Of a stretch of 64,000 nt of DNA, positions 1 through 9,118 are shown one piece after another. Below the pieces are notes generated by a model that saw only the letters and a list, made by a program, of their open reading frames with translations, was not told where the DNA came from and did no database searches. This DNA comes from Moanibacter sp965226025. Lineage in GTDB: Bacteria > Verrucomicrobiota > Verrucomicrobiia > Opitutales > UBA2987. The stretch lies in NCBI GenBank assembly GCA_965226025.1, contig CBDDCD010000001.1, positions 310,001 through 374,000 of the forward strand, read 5' to 3'. Position numbers and translations under genes: made by a program. How positions within the stretch are numbered: position 1 is the first letter of the stretch; each line of letters opens with the position of its first letter.

Positions 1-938
1 TGCTCAAGAAGATTGAGGGCCATGCCCTTCGCCACCGTGACTTATTGGAAGCTATGTGGATGCAAAGCGATTACACCGAGAAGAAGGCGAGCCGAATCAT
101 CGAGCGAATGGATGGTATGTTAGAGCAGATACCGCAGGTCATGAAACAGGCGCACGAACGGATCATAGGGGGGCGGCAGGTGAAGAATGAGGAGAAGATC
201 CTGAGCGCCTACGAACCTGAGATTGACGTCATCGTGCGAGGCAAGGCAGATCGGGAGGTGGAGTTTGGCAACACCCTTTATTTATGCGAGAGCGCAGAGG
301 GATATCTGTTGGACTGGAAACTGTATGGGGGGCAGGCCCCGAGCGAATTGAAGCAGCTTTGGGAAAGTCTGGAGAGGCAAAAGGGCTTCGCTTTAGAGGA
401 GAAGATCGAAGCGATCAGTGGGGATCGGGGCTATGCCTCGAAGGCGGCCAGCAAGCGGCTCCAGGCAGAGGGGATTTTTGACGCCCTTACGCCCCGCAAT
501 CCACAAGAGCTCAAGGAGCGGATGGAGGAGCCGCGCTTTGTCCGGTTGCAGCGACGACGAGGGAGCACCGAAGGCCGGATCGGAGTGCTCAAGAACCGAT
601 GGCACGGGGGCAAGATACGCAGCAAAGGCTTTGACAACCGTAACCTTAGCGTGGCCTGGTCGGTTCTGTCCCACAATCTATGGAAAATCGCGCAGAGACT
701 TGCGCAAGAACATGAGAAAGAGGCAACGCAGGCGGCATAGGGATCCAAGAATCGAGTCAGAGGCGCTTCCTTGGGAGAACTATCGACTCAAAGCGAGAGG
801 AAGGGTGCTGGAAAGGTGCATAACGGATAAAAGGTAAGCTACCGAGGACGGAAGGCATGTCGTGGTCTACATAACGTGACGAAGATTGATATCGGTATCA
901 GGCTTCCACCCAAATCCTCTCGGATTTGGGACAGCCTC
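1..938 (+). mobile_element. ISNCY/ISDol1-like insertion sequence, copy 1 (3' part, cut by window start)
   Basis: This is the right-hand 938 bases of the element found complete at 32990-34806, with essentially identical sequence. It carries the 3' half of the transposase and the 198-base non-coding right end, finishing with the terminal sequence GGGACAGCCTC. The bases just outside (TAGCTA at 939-944) resemble the 6-bp duplications flanking the complete copies, but the left flank lies outside the window. Its insertion truncated the DruA-like gene that follows. The family name is tentative and rests on element length, transposase type and 6-7 bp target duplications. Confidence 0.9.
3..740 (+). 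CDS. DDE transposase, C-terminal part (copy 1, partial)
   Basis: The reading frame is open from the first base of the window and matches residues 248-492 of the complete transposase. It contains the presumed second catalytic aspartate (in SGDRGYAS) and the glutamate (in GSTEGRIG). The 5' end lies outside the window, so intactness cannot be judged. Compared with the frameshifted copy at 16735-18212, no frame change is visible in this part. Confidence 0.9.
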   Translation, partial: LKKIEGHALRHRDLLEAMWMQSDYTEKKASRIIERMDGMLEQIPQVMKQAHERIIGGRQVKNEEKILSAYEPEIDVIVRGKADREVEFGNTLYLCESAEGYLLDWKLYGGQAPSELKQLWESLERQKGFALEEKIEAISGDRGYASKAASKRLQAEGIFDALTPRNPQELKERMEEPRFVRLQRRRGSTEGRIGVLKNRWHGGKIRSKGFDNRNLSVAWSVLSHNLWKIAQRLAQEHEKEATQAA

Positions 939-1147
939 TAGCTAGCCGCTCCCCACAGCAAAAGACACACCCATTGCCCGTCGATCAAAGCCACATAGCG
1001 CAGGGTCTCTCCCGCGCTCCCCGCACTGTGCAAATAATGATGTTGGATCAAAAGATCATTGAATCGCTCCTGCTCTTCGGGCAAGATCAGACGCAGAGTT
1101 AGACGATCTATCGAAGGAGTCAGATGGTAAGATTTTTTGTCTTTCAT
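938..1147 (-). pseudogene. DruA-like (DUF4338) protein, N-terminal fragment truncated by IS copy 1
   Basis: The fragment reads LTLRLILPEEQERFNDLL, then QHHYLHSAGSAGETLRYVA and DGQWVCLLLWGAA. This is the N-terminal signature of the DUF4338 family, to which the Druantia phage-defence protein DruA belongs. The stop codon is created at the IS junction (938-940), so most of the protein is missing. I chose the ATG at 1147; a GTG at 1216 would extend it by 23 charged residues. Many DUF4338 genes are transposon-associated rather than parts of a Druantia operon, and no druB-E partner is visible. The unit seems to have landed in the kinase gene that ends at 1235. Family call is from recalled motifs. 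Confidence 0.65.
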
Positions 1148-1234
1148 ACCATCTTGGCATGACTGATTCCCTCGGGTTCGTCTAGCTCTTTTTTTATCTT
1201 TTTGCCTATCAGCCACTTCCTCCCCAGAAAACTT

Positions 1235-2515
1235 TCACCCTGGCTTGAGGGTAAGCAGATCAGAGTAGGAATTGATTACCGAAAGCAGGTTGTTAAAGTC
1301 GTGAGCGATCCCACCGGCCAGGCAGCCAACGGCCTCGATCTTTTGCGTTTCTCGGAGATTCTCTTCAAGAATACGAACCTGAGATATGTCGCGGACAATA
1401 ATGACGAGCTGAAAGGGGTGGCCATGGTCATCATTGACCACCGAGATAGTCCATTCTGTGAGAATATCGTCGCCTTCGCTGCATCGAGTGTAGCGCTCCT
1501 CCTTGAGGCCATGTCCGTTTCTGATGCAGTCGACGAGGATTGATTTCGGACTTGATTCGTTCTGATCGCTTTGGAAGAAATTGAGGGATCTCCCGACCAT
1601 CTCGTCCTTCGACCAGCCGAAGGTCCGTTCGAATCCCCGATTAGCGTAGGATATCCGTGGTCCTCTGTCCTCCAGGCTGACGTCGGTCAGGATAATCGAA
1701 TCTTCGAGACTCTCCATCGCCGTTCCCATCATTCGGATGTGATTCTGGGCCCGAAACTGCTCGGTTACGTCATGAAGAACCAGAACGATTCCATGAACCC
1801 GGCCATCGGGAGCCATCGTTTCAGATCCCGTGATGTTCGTGAATCGCACATTTCCCGATGGCGGTATGAGTCGGAACGGGGCTCCTTCGGCCAACTCGGG
1901 CTTACTACCGCAGAAGTGCTCGATGACGGATTCTATCCTCTCTTCGTTTGACCGGCTTCGGATTTCGACAATTTCGTCAATCGTCATCCCCTCCGCCCGT
2001 TCAAAGCTTGTTTCGGTGAGGACTTCGGCGACTGGGTTCATATATTGAATGGAACCATCACAGTCGGTGCTGATAATGCCGTTGGCGATGTTGCTGAGAA
2101 TGTTGGAGAGCCGGTATTTGCTCTCTTTGAGCTTCCTGTCGTTCTCGCTTTTGAAAAGTGCCAGTTCGATGCTGACAGCTAACTCTCTCTTCGTGAACGG
2201 CTTCAGGACAAATGCGAAAGGGGCGGTCATTTTCGCGCGCTCAACCGTCCTCTCTTCAGAGTGTCCCGTGAGGTAGACGATAGGGATGTTGTTGGTTTTT
2301 TGAATTTCGAGGGCCGTTTCAACTCCGTCGAGTTCACCCTCAATGCTGATATCCATGAGGATGATGTCGGGCAACTCGCTAAGAGCCAGGTTGATAGCTT
2401 CATTGCCCGAACTGGCCTGTCCGATGATCTCGTGACCTTCGTCCGCGAGCATTTTGCGTAACGTAAATACGGAAGATGCGTCGTCCTCGACGATAAGTAC
2501 TCTGACGTTTTTCAT
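1235..2515 (-). pseudogene. Receiver-PAS-PAS sensor histidine kinase, truncated inside HisKA
   Basis: The 426 residues hold a receiver domain (about 1-120; acidic pair D10/D11, phosphoacceptor D55 in IILMD, T83, K105), two PAS domains (about 128-245 and 258-375) and the start of a HisKA helix with GGIAHDFNNLL, whose histidine would be phosphorylated. The protein stops about 20 residues later, so the rest of the dimerisation domain and the entire HATPase domain are absent. It cannot be a working kinase, although the receiver could still accept phosphate. The break lies next to the DruA-like fragment, suggesting that the mobile unit removed the 3' end. Domain limits are estimated by eye. Confidence 0.8.
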
Positions 2516-2644
2516 TTCAGTGAAAGACTTTGGATACGCTTCGATTCGGACCTGGAAAGCATCGACTAGAATTCCGGCTTATCCGGATCTTTCGAGCGCG
2601 CTTAATGCCTCGTATGAAATTCGGAAATCAGATGCCAAAGCTTA

Positions 2645-2661
2645 GGAAAATGTGATTTTCC
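2645..2661. promoter_or_regulatory. Small perfect hairpin upstream of rfbF
   Basis: GGAAAAT, a GTG loop, then ATTTTCC form a perfect 7-bp stem in the 187-base gap between the truncated kinase and rfbF. It lies about 40 bases before the GTG start of rfbF and has no U-tract on the plus strand. It might be an operator or leader hairpin; no function is shown. Confidence 0.3.
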
Positions 2662-2702
2662 ATGTCGTTAATTTCGGTGCAAAGGTGCCGTAGGTCCACA
2701 GG

Positions 2703-3557
2703 GTGAAGGTAGTCATACTTTGCGGAGGAAAAGGGACCCGACTGAGAGACGATGCGGAGTTTCGGCCAAAACCGATGCTTCCGATCGGTGATCGTCCCAT
2801 TCTTGTGCACATCATGAGGATCTACGCCCACTTCGGATTCCGGGAGTTCATTCTCTGTCTCGGGTACAAGGGTGAGGTGATCAAAGACTACTTTCGCAAT
2901 TTCCTATGGAACACATTGGATGTGACGGTTCATCTCGGGCCGCAGCAGCACTACGATTTTCATGGAGAGAGCGGGGACGAAGATTGGTCGGTGACGCTGG
3001 CGAATACCGGTGAGGATACACTGACTGCGTATCGTGTGAAGCAGATCGAACGGCATTTGGGAAGCGATTCGACCTTTATGCTGACCTACGGCGACGGGGT
3101 CGCCAATATCGATCTTCAATCAAGCCTGAACTTTCACCGGCAGTCGGGAAAGATCTGTACTCTGACGGGAATCCATCCACCGGGCAGGTTTGGCGAGTTG
3201 ACCCTCGGGACGGATTCGCTCTGTAGGCGCTTTAACGAAAAGCCGCAGGCGGAAGGCGGTTATATCAACGGCGGCTTCATGATCTGTGAGCGAGCCTTTT
3301 TCGAGTATCTCCCGGACGATCCCAATGTTATGCTTGAGGATGGGCCGCTCAAGACGCTCGCCCAGGACCGACAGTTGGCCGTCTTCCGGCACGAGGGTTT
3401 CTGGCAGCCGATGGATAATCTGAAAGAGGTCAACCTCTTGAACAAACTGTGGAACGACGGAAACGCGCCCTGGCTGATCTGGGACGGGGAAGCCGCCAGA
3501 TCGGATAATTTGGGCTCTATGGCGAGAGTGCAAGGACAGCTGGAGGTGGTACGCTAA
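2703..3557 (+). CDS. rfbF: Glucose-1-phosphate cytidylyltransferase
   Basis: The enzyme makes CDP-glucose from CTP and glucose-1-phosphate, the entry step to CDP-linked deoxy and 3,6-dideoxy sugars of O-antigens. The N-terminus shows the nucleotidyltransferase signature VVILCGGKGTRLR followed by RPKPMLPIGDRPIL, and later GYKGEVIKDYF, TYGDGVANID and GFWQPMDNLKE, all typical of RfbF. At 284 residues it is slightly longer than the usual roughly 257. It starts at a GTG. It is the first gene of a same-strand run with an SDR enzyme and rfbH, which fits a CDP-sugar pathway. The next pathway enzyme, CDP-glucose 4,6-dehydratase (rfbG), is not in the window. Confidence 0.92.
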   Translation: MKVVILCGGKGTRLRDDAEFRPKPMLPIGDRPILVHIMRIYAHFGFREFILCLGYKGEVIKDYFRNFLWNTLDVTVHLGPQQHYDFHGESGDEDWSVTLANTGEDTLTAYRVKQIERHLGSDSTFMLTYGDGVANIDLQSSLNFHRQSGKICTLTGIHPPGRFGELTLGTDSLCRRFNEKPQAEGGYINGGFMICERAFFEYLPDDPNVMLEDGPLKTLAQDRQLAVFRHEGFWQPMDNLKEVNLLNKLWNDGNAPWLIWDGEAARSDNLGSMARVQGQLEVVR

Positions 3558-3638
3558 TCGGTCCGTTTCCGTTTTCGGGATCCCGGCAGAGACTGCGCAG
3601 TAATCGACCGTCACTTAGGAGGAGAGAGCAAGCATTGC

Positions 3639-4715
3639 ATGAAGATCCTGATTACGGGAAATATGGGGTACGTGGGGCCTTGTGTAGCCCGCCATCTGAG
3701 ACTGGCCTATCCAAACGTTGATATAGCCGGATTCGATACCGGCTTTTTCGGGGGTTGTCTGCTGAACCAAGGCGACATTCCCGAGCGGACTCTAGACCGA
3801 CAGTTGTTTGGAGACGTCCGGACTCTTCCCGATCAGGTGCTGGAGGGAGTGAACGGAATCGTTCACCTCGCGGCGCTTTCGAATGATCCGATCGGATCCG
3901 CTTTCGAAGAGGCAACGGAGGAAGTAAATTTCCGGGCCACACTGGAGATCGCAGAGAGAGCCAAGCGAGCCGGTGTTGAAAGTTTTGTCTTTGCCTCCAG
4001 CTGCAGCGTCTACGGCTCTTCCGATGACTCGCCCCGGGACGAAAAATCCGTTCTTCGATCTCTCTCGGCCTACGCGACATCGAAGGTTCGGAGTGAGGCG
4101 GGGTTGGAACTGCTGGCCGATTCGGAATTTACCGTGACTTGCTTGAGATTTGCCACGGCCTGCGGATTAAGTCCACGACTGAGATTGGACCTCGTGCTGA
4201 ACGATTTTGTCACATCCGCCCTGGTCAAAGGGGAGATCGAATTGCTGAGTGATGGAACTTCCTGGCGACCGCTTATCCACGTCAAGGATATGGCGCGAGC
4301 GGTGGATTGGGCCTTGCACCGAGAAGGACGAAACGGTGGAGACTTTGTTGCCCTAAACACGGGAAGTGACGAATGGAATTTTCAGGTTCTCTCCCTTGCA
4401 AGGGCAGTCCAGAAAAGAATACCCGGCGTCAAGATCAGCATCGGGAGCCAGACGGCCACAGATTCCCGGTCCTATCGGGTCGACTTTTCCCGCTTTCGTG
4501 CCCTGGCCCCTGATTTTCAGCCGGAAGAGAACCTCTCGTCAGCAATAATGGGTCTACTCGCCGGGCTTAGGAAGGCTGGATTTCGTGATACGGATTTCCG
4601 GAATTCGAGCTTCATTCGGCTCAACGTGCTCAATGAGCTCAAGAGAACGGGCCAGGTGACCGGCGATCTCTTCTGGCGGGATCAACGGCCGCTGGCGATA
4701 GAGGCGGCAGTGTGA
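3639..4715 (+). CDS. NAD-dependent epimerase/dehydratase (extended SDR)
   Basis: The 358-residue protein begins with a Rossmann nucleotide-binding motif (TGNMGYVG, about residues 6-13) and carries ASSCSVYG and SAYATSK, the catalytic Ser and YxxxK motifs of extended SDR sugar enzymes. It lies between rfbF and rfbH on the same strand, so it probably modifies a nucleotide-linked sugar as an epimerase, reductase or dehydratase. It lacks the HTGFKG-type start expected of RfbG and so is not a clear CDP-glucose 4,6-dehydratase. A purine-rich GGAGGAGAG stretch lies about a dozen bases before the ATG. The exact substrate cannot be told from sequence. Confidence 0.85.
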   Translation: MKILITGNMGYVGPCVARHLRLAYPNVDIAGFDTGFFGGCLLNQGDIPERTLDRQLFGDVRTLPDQVLEGVNGIVHLAALSNDPIGSAFEEATEEVNFRATLEIAERAKRAGVESFVFASSCSVYGSSDDSPRDEKSVLRSLSAYATSKVRSEAGLELLADSEFTVTCLRFATACGLSPRLRLDLVLNDFVTSALVKGEIELLSDGTSWRPLIHVKDMARAVDWALHREGRNGGDFVALNTGSDEWNFQVLSLARAVQKRIPGVKISIGSQTATDSRSYRVDFSRFRALAPDFQPEENLSSAIMGLLAGLRKAGFRDTDFRNSSFIRLNVLNELKRTGQVTGDLFWRDQRPLAIEAAV

Positions 4716-4779
4716 GTCCCACCATTTCAGACGGCTTCGTAAGGGCGGATGTTCATTTGTTGATAATGAAAGAGCGGTG

Positions 4780-6225
4780 ATGGAGATCCCGATAAAATCC
4801 CGGACCGAAGAGGTACGGGAAGAGATACTCGCGCTGACCCGAGAATATGCCAGGCTGAAGCATCGATCCTATCTTCCGGCCTCGGAACGGGACGAAGTTC
4901 GAAGAAGCCGAGGATTCACGATTCCCTCCGAAAATCAATCGGTTCCTTATGCGGGTCGCGTATTTGGGGAAGAGGAAGTTGAGGCGGCGGTTGGTTCGGC
5001 GCTCGATTTCTGGCTCACCTTGGGAGGGGAGGGTGATCAGTTCGAGAGGGAGCTGTCCAAGTACCTGGGGGTCCGATCGAGCATGTTGGTGAACTCGGGT
5101 TCCTCCGCCAACCTGCTTGCGGTATCGGCGCTGTCGAGTTCGAAACTGAAAGACAAGCGTTTAAAGCGGGGAGATGAGATCATCACTGTAGCAGCTGGAT
5201 TTCCAACTACGGTGGCTCCGATTGTTCAGAATGGATTCATACCTGCTTTCGTGGATATCGACCTGGCCACCCTGAACATCGATGTTGGTCTGTTGGAGGA
5301 GGCCTTTGTGGAGGGTAGATCGAAGGCGGTAATGATAGCCCACACTCTGGGAAACCCGTTTGATCTTGGATCGGTCCAGCAATTCTGTGAGGACCGCGGA
5401 CTCTGGCTCATAGAAGATAACTGTGATGCGCTCGGTAGTTTGTATGATTCTCGACCCACTGGAAGTTTCGGAGATCTGTCAACCCAGTCGTTTTACCCGC
5501 CTCACCACATAACTCTTGGTGAGGGTGGGGCCGTCAACCTGGTCCGAAGTGGGCGGTTCAAACGAATCCTTGGGAGTCTTAGAGACTGGGGGCGCGATTG
5601 TTGGTGCGCCAGCGGGTGCGACAACACTTGCGGAAGACGATTCGAGTGGGAGTTTGGGTCTCTGCCGCCCGGGTATGACCACAAATTCGTATACTCGCAT
5701 TTTGGCTACAATCTGAAGCCCTTGGACCTCCAGGCTGCGATCGGGCGAAAGCAACTTCTACGTCTCCCTGAATTTGTTCGCAGTCGGATCGAAAACTGGC
5801 ACTACCTGCGCCGGGGACTTCAGGATCTGGGGGAGTTTTTCGAATTTATGCTTCCCACTCATGCCATTGAATGGACCGAGGATGGATTCAGATGGGACGA
5901 TTCCGGCCATAGGACGCAGCCCTCATGGTTCGGATTCATGATCAGGGTTCGACCTGATGCTCCCTTTACGAAAGTGGATCTTGCGAGGCACCTCGACGAA
6001 TTGAAGATCGCTACGCGCATGCTCTTTGGTGGGAATCTCGTTAGGCAGCCCGCCTATGTGCAGTTGGCGAAGGACGATCCGGGCGCCTTTCGAATCATCG
6101 GCGATCTTGAACGAACTGATCGGGTCATGAGCGAAGCCTTCTTTATCGGCGTCTATCCTGGACTGACAGTGCAGATGCTCGACCACGCGATCGAAGTCAT
6201 GCAAGACTTTTGCCGGAACTTTTAG
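4780..6225 (+). CDS. rfbH: CDP-4-dehydro-6-deoxyglucose 3-dehydrase (E1), RfbH family
   Basis: This PMP-dependent, iron-sulfur enzyme of the DegT/DnrJ fold removes the C3 hydroxyl of CDP-4-keto-6-deoxyglucose together with a reductase partner. Two hallmarks are visible. The PLP lysine of ordinary aminotransferases is replaced by histidine in SFYPPHHITLGEGG (H243/H244), and a cysteine cluster CWCASGCDNTCGRRF (near residues 275-285) matches the 2Fe-2S binding region of E1. IEDNCDALG is the cofactor-aspartate motif. Length (about 480) is normal. I chose the ATG at 4780; a GTG immediately precedes it. With rfbF upstream this indicates a 3,6-dideoxyhexose branch. The E3 reductase is not seen here. 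Confidence 0.9.
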   Translation: MEIPIKSRTEEVREEILALTREYARLKHRSYLPASERDEVRRSRGFTIPSENQSVPYAGRVFGEEEVEAAVGSALDFWLTLGGEGDQFERELSKYLGVRSSMLVNSGSSANLLAVSALSSSKLKDKRLKRGDEIITVAAGFPTTVAPIVQNGFIPAFVDIDLATLNIDVGLLEEAFVEGRSKAVMIAHTLGNPFDLGSVQQFCEDRGLWLIEDNCDALGSLYDSRPTGSFGDLSTQSFYPPHHITLGEGGAVNLVRSGRFKRILGSLRDWGRDCWCASGCDNTCGRRFEWEFGSLPPGYDHKFVYSHFGYNLKPLDLQAAIGRKQLLRLPEFVRSRIENWHYLRRGLQDLGEFFEFMLPTHAIEWTEDGFRWDDSGHRTQPSWFGFMIRVRPDAPFTKVDLARHLDELKIATRMLFGGNLVRQPAYVQLAKDDPGAFRIIGDLERTDRVMSEAFFIGVYPGLTVQMLDHAIEVMQDFCRNF

Positions 6226-6302
6226 ATCTCTTTACTCGAGTACCTGGATTATCGGATCTTTCGACTGCACTTGACGACTTGGACCCTCGATTCGACCGTG
6301 AT

Positions 6303-6839
6303 ATGCAATTCACCGAAACACCTCTGGAAGGCGCCTTCCTCATCACCCCGAAGGCGAAGAGGGACCCTAGAGGCGAGTTTATAAAAATATTCAACCGCAT
6401 TCAATACGAGGAAAACGGGGTGGATTTTGGAACCCGTGAAATCTTCTTTTCCACTTCGTTTTCCAATGTTATCCGAGGAATGCACTTTCAGGCTCCTCCC
6501 TACGAGCACGACAAGATTATCTTTTGCGCTGAAGGGGTGATCCTCGACGTACTTCTGGATCTACGGAAGTCTTCAGACACCTACGGGACGTCTTTTTCGC
6601 AGGAGCTGTCGAGCCAGAATCGGCTCACTGTTTTGGTTCCACGCGGGTTGGCCCACGGATTTCTCTCATTGGCTTCGCACTCGGTGGTCGTCTATGCGAC
6701 GGATTGCGAATACTCCGATTCACACGAGAGGGGAGTCCGCTGGGACTCTTTCGGGTTCGACTGGCGCTGCCGGGACCCGATTCTATCGGATCGAGACCAG
6801 AACCTTCCCTCCTTAGCGGATATCGAATCTCCGTTCTAG
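6303..6839 (+). CDS. dTDP-4-dehydrorhamnose 3,5-epimerase-like cupin protein
   Basis: It starts MQFTETPLEGAFLI, closely matching the canonical start of RfbC-type epimerases, and contains DPRGEFIKIF, IRGMHFQ, EGVILDVLLDLRKSS and VPRGLAHGF, the conserved cupin-fold segments. These enzymes epimerise C3/C5 of a 4-keto-6-deoxy nucleotide sugar. At 178 residues it has the family length. The frame is open upstream to 6210, but only weak start codons lie there, so I placed the start at 6303. The stop codon TAG at 6837-6839 lies inside the left end of a dispersed inverted-repeat element. The substrate could be CDP- or dTDP-linked; the rfbF/rfbH neighbourhood favours the former. Confidence 0.82.
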   Translation: MQFTETPLEGAFLITPKAKRDPRGEFIKIFNRIQYEENGVDFGTREIFFSTSFSNVIRGMHFQAPPYEHDKIIFCAEGVILDVLLDLRKSSDTYGTSFSQELSSQNRLTVLVPRGLAHGFLSLASHSVVVYATDCEYSDSHERGVRWDSFGFDWRCRDPILSDRDQNLPSLADIESPF

Positions 6840-6896
6840 GAATCTGTCGGACCGTCACTCGCACAGCAATCGAATCACAGAGGCCGACAGACTGCC
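6837..6896 (-). repeat. Dispersed inverted-repeat element (type B, reverse orientation)
   Basis: The left end is TAGGAATCTGTCGG and the right end CCGACAGACTGC, about 60 bases apart. Read on the minus strand, the interior contains TTCGATTGCTGTGCGAGTGAC, which is shared (with changes) with the copies at 34887, 37246 and 51900. The TAG of the left end is the stop codon of the upstream epimerase gene and the element fills the gap to the next start at 6900. Confidence 0.75.
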
Positions 6897-6899
6897 CGC

Positions 6900-7883
6900 A
6901 TGAAAATTCTGTGTACAGGTGGGAGCTCATTCACCGGTTTCTGGAATATTCGGGAATTGGCTGAGAGGGGCCATACCGTCGTCTACACACTTACCCGTGG
7001 TTCCCGATCCGACTATGCCGGAGTCCGAAGAGAGCGGGTCGAAGCCCTCTCGAGATACGGAAGGGCCGTGCCCGACTGCCGTTTTGGTGACGAACGTTTT
7101 CTTGCTGCTCTCGGTCAATTGGGTCCTTGGGATCTTCTCTGCCATCACGCGGCGTGGGTGGATGGGTACAAAAGCCGAGACTTCCCCATCGTCGAAGCTT
7201 TGGCAGAAAATACGCGAAACCTGGAGAACGTAACTGCCGTCCTGAAGAGTGCAGGATGTAGGCATATCCTATTGACTGGTACATACTTCGAAAACGAAGA
7301 TATCTCTGAATCCAATAGCGACCCGCCTCTGTCTCCCTACGTCCTCTCCAAGAAGCTGACTCGGGGGATCTTTGAGAACTCGGCAGCGTCAACAGGATTC
7401 AATCTGGGAGTCTGCACGCTCCCGAACCCTTTCGGTCCTCTCGAGGAGAATCGCTTTACATCCTACCTGGCATCTTCTTGGCTCCGTGGCGAAGTCCCGA
7501 TCCTCCGGCATCCGAACCTCATCCGGGACAATATCCATGTCAGTCTCCTGGCACGGGTCTACGTGTCATTCGCGGAGGAATTCACGCGCCTGAGAACTCA
7601 CCAGACGAGCCGGCCAAGCGGATATGTAGAATCGATGCGAGAATTCGCCCAACGGTTCGCTCGTGAACTTTCATCACGGCTCCCTATCGATTGCCCGATA
7701 GATATCGATGAGGCGGCCACTGCCGACGAGCCGCTTGTTTGCCACAACACGGAACCGGTCCTCTCGAGCCATTCCGAATGGAAAGAGGAAAAGGCCTGGG
7801 ACGAATTGGCAGTCTACTACCACAACCAATTCGGAGGAGGACGCGCCTACAGGTCAGACCCCGCAGCGCTTGTCGGTGGTTGA
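6900..7883 (+). CDS. NAD(P)-dependent sugar epimerase/reductase (extended SDR)
   Basis: The 327-residue protein has a nucleotide-binding TGGSSFTGFW motif at residues 6-15 and SPYVLSKKL as the YxxxK pair. It also carries LTGTYFE, CTLPNPFGP and RDNIHV, the usual landmarks of the sugar-SDR fold. In this position, after rfbF/rfbH and a 3,5-epimerase, it is a good candidate for the final 4-keto reductase or epimerase producing the finished deoxysugar nucleotide (the roles of abequose or paratose synthases), but this is context inference. The ATG follows directly on a dispersed repeat element, so its ribosome-binding region lies within the repeat. A 194-base gap with no recognisable gene follows. 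Confidence 0.8.
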   Translation: MKILCTGGSSFTGFWNIRELAERGHTVVYTLTRGSRSDYAGVRRERVEALSRYGRAVPDCRFGDERFLAALGQLGPWDLLCHHAAWVDGYKSRDFPIVEALAENTRNLENVTAVLKSAGCRHILLTGTYFENEDISESNSDPPLSPYVLSKKLTRGIFENSAASTGFNLGVCTLPNPFGPLEENRFTSYLASSWLRGEVPILRHPNLIRDNIHVSLLARVYVSFAEEFTRLRTHQTSRPSGYVESMREFAQRFARELSSRLPIDCPIDIDEAATADEPLVCHNTEPVLSSHSEWKEEKAWDELAVYYHNQFGGGRAYRSDPAALVGG

Positions 7884-8077
7884 GAGATTGGGCCGGGGTG
7901 GGCGCATCTGATCTTCGTCTCGGGACACTGTTTTGATGCCCCTGGCTTGTCCTGGTGAGATTTCAAGTTTCTCGGCTAGGAGTCTACAATATCCGGCCTA
8001 GCAACCCGTTGGCCTATTGATTTCCTCGAATTCGCGGTTAGCGGGGCGGAGATTCGACCGTAGATTAGCCTGAAAAG

Positions 8078-9118
8078 ATGAGGGAATCGGGAGAGGAAGT
8101 AACGCTCATTATTCTGACCTACTCGCGTCCGGGTTATCTGCGGGAATTGCTGTCCTACCTGAGACGATTCGAGAGGCGCCCGTCGATCCTGGTGGCAGAC
8201 GGTTCTCCGAAATCCGAAATTACAGCCAATCGAGAGATCATTGAGGAATCCGGACTTGAAGTCGAGCATGCGATCTACCCGGAAATGAGGCTGGAGGACC
8301 GACTCTGTAACATACTGGAGAGGATCGGGACTCCTTACTCCGTCCTATGCGGAGATGATGACTTCGTGAATCCGGCGGGGGTGATTGCTTCGGCGCAGTT
8401 CCTGGAAGAGCATTCCGACTATTCGATTGCGCAAGGAGTTTCGGTCGTGTTCACGAGGGAGGATGTTGGGGTGAAATTCCTCAACTATCCCTCTAAGGCA
8501 ATGCACTTTGAGCATCCCGGTAATCGGCTGCTTTATCATTTGAGAGATTTCACCTCGACCTACTACGCGGTACATCGAAGAGAGCAGCATCTTACCTGTT
8601 TTCGAGAGGCTTCACGCATACGATCCAGCTACCGATTTCAGGAACTCTACCTCTCATCGTTAGAGGCCGTCCTAGGCAAGATCGGGCTGGTCGAGCGACC
8701 TTACCTCTTCAAGCGTCGCCACGACAGCAATCTCGGATCATCCGATCGCAACTGGAACCAGCTCTATACCTCGGATGATTTCTCATCGATCTACGCTATA
8801 TACCGAGAAGGCCTGACTACGGCTCTTCTCGATGCGGGATTTGGATGCGGTGAACGGGCGCGTGAATGGATCAATAGATCATTCCTTGCCTTCATGAGTT
8901 TCATTCTCGAAAACGAAAAGAATCGCTTCCTCCTGTCGCGTCGAAGTGACGATCCAATGACACTCGGGGTGATTCCGGAGCCTGAAATTCATTGGAATCC
9001 GGTCGATCGAGATGACCGACGGTTCTCTGAGCATATGCAACAGATCGAAGAAATTATCGTTTCCGAAGCAAGAGCAAATTTGTCCGCTCCCGCGAAACGG
9101 TTGGTCGGTGTCGCATGA
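8078..9118 (+). CDS. Glycosyltransferase, TIGR00180-like family 2
   Basis: The protein starts with the GT-A fold signature VTLIILTYSRPGYLRELLSY and has VADGSP and LCGDDDFVNP, the latter being the acidic metal/nucleotide-sugar binding motif seen in TIGR00180-type transferases. Length is 346 residues. The 3' end overlaps the next gene by four bases (ATGA at 9115-9118), so it is translationally coupled to a nonulosonic acid synthase. It probably transfers a sugar of the surface glycan made by this locus; donor and acceptor are unknown. No transmembrane segment is evident, so it is likely cytoplasmic or peripheral. Confidence 0.8.
   Translation: MRESGEEVTLIILTYSRPGYLRELLSYLRRFERRPSILVADGSPKSEITANREIIEESGLEVEHAIYPEMRLEDRLCNILERIGTPYSVLCGDDDFVNPAGVIASAQFLEEHSDYSIAQGVSVVFTREDVGVKFLNYPSKAMHFEHPGNRLLYHLRDFTSTYYAVHRREQHLTCFREASRIRSSYRFQELYLSSLEAVLGKIGLVERPYLFKRRHDSNLGSSDRNWNQLYTSDDFSSIYAIYREGLTTALLDAGFGCGERAREWINRSFLAFMSFILENEKNRFLLSRRSDDPMTLGVIPEPEIHWNPVDRDDRRFSEHMQQIEEIIVSEARANLSAPAKRLVGVA

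Noticed and set aside
938..1216. A functional Druantia phage-defence system
   Set aside because: Only an N-terminal fragment of a DUF4338 protein is present, and no druB, C, D or E homologue is visible.
7960..8010. GGCTAGGAGTCTACAATATC followed by CGGCCTAGC as another repeat-family member
   Set aside because: The ends CTAGGAGTCT and CCTAG fit, but the inner TGTCGG is missing and the unit would be only about 30 bases; it could be a deletion relic or chance.
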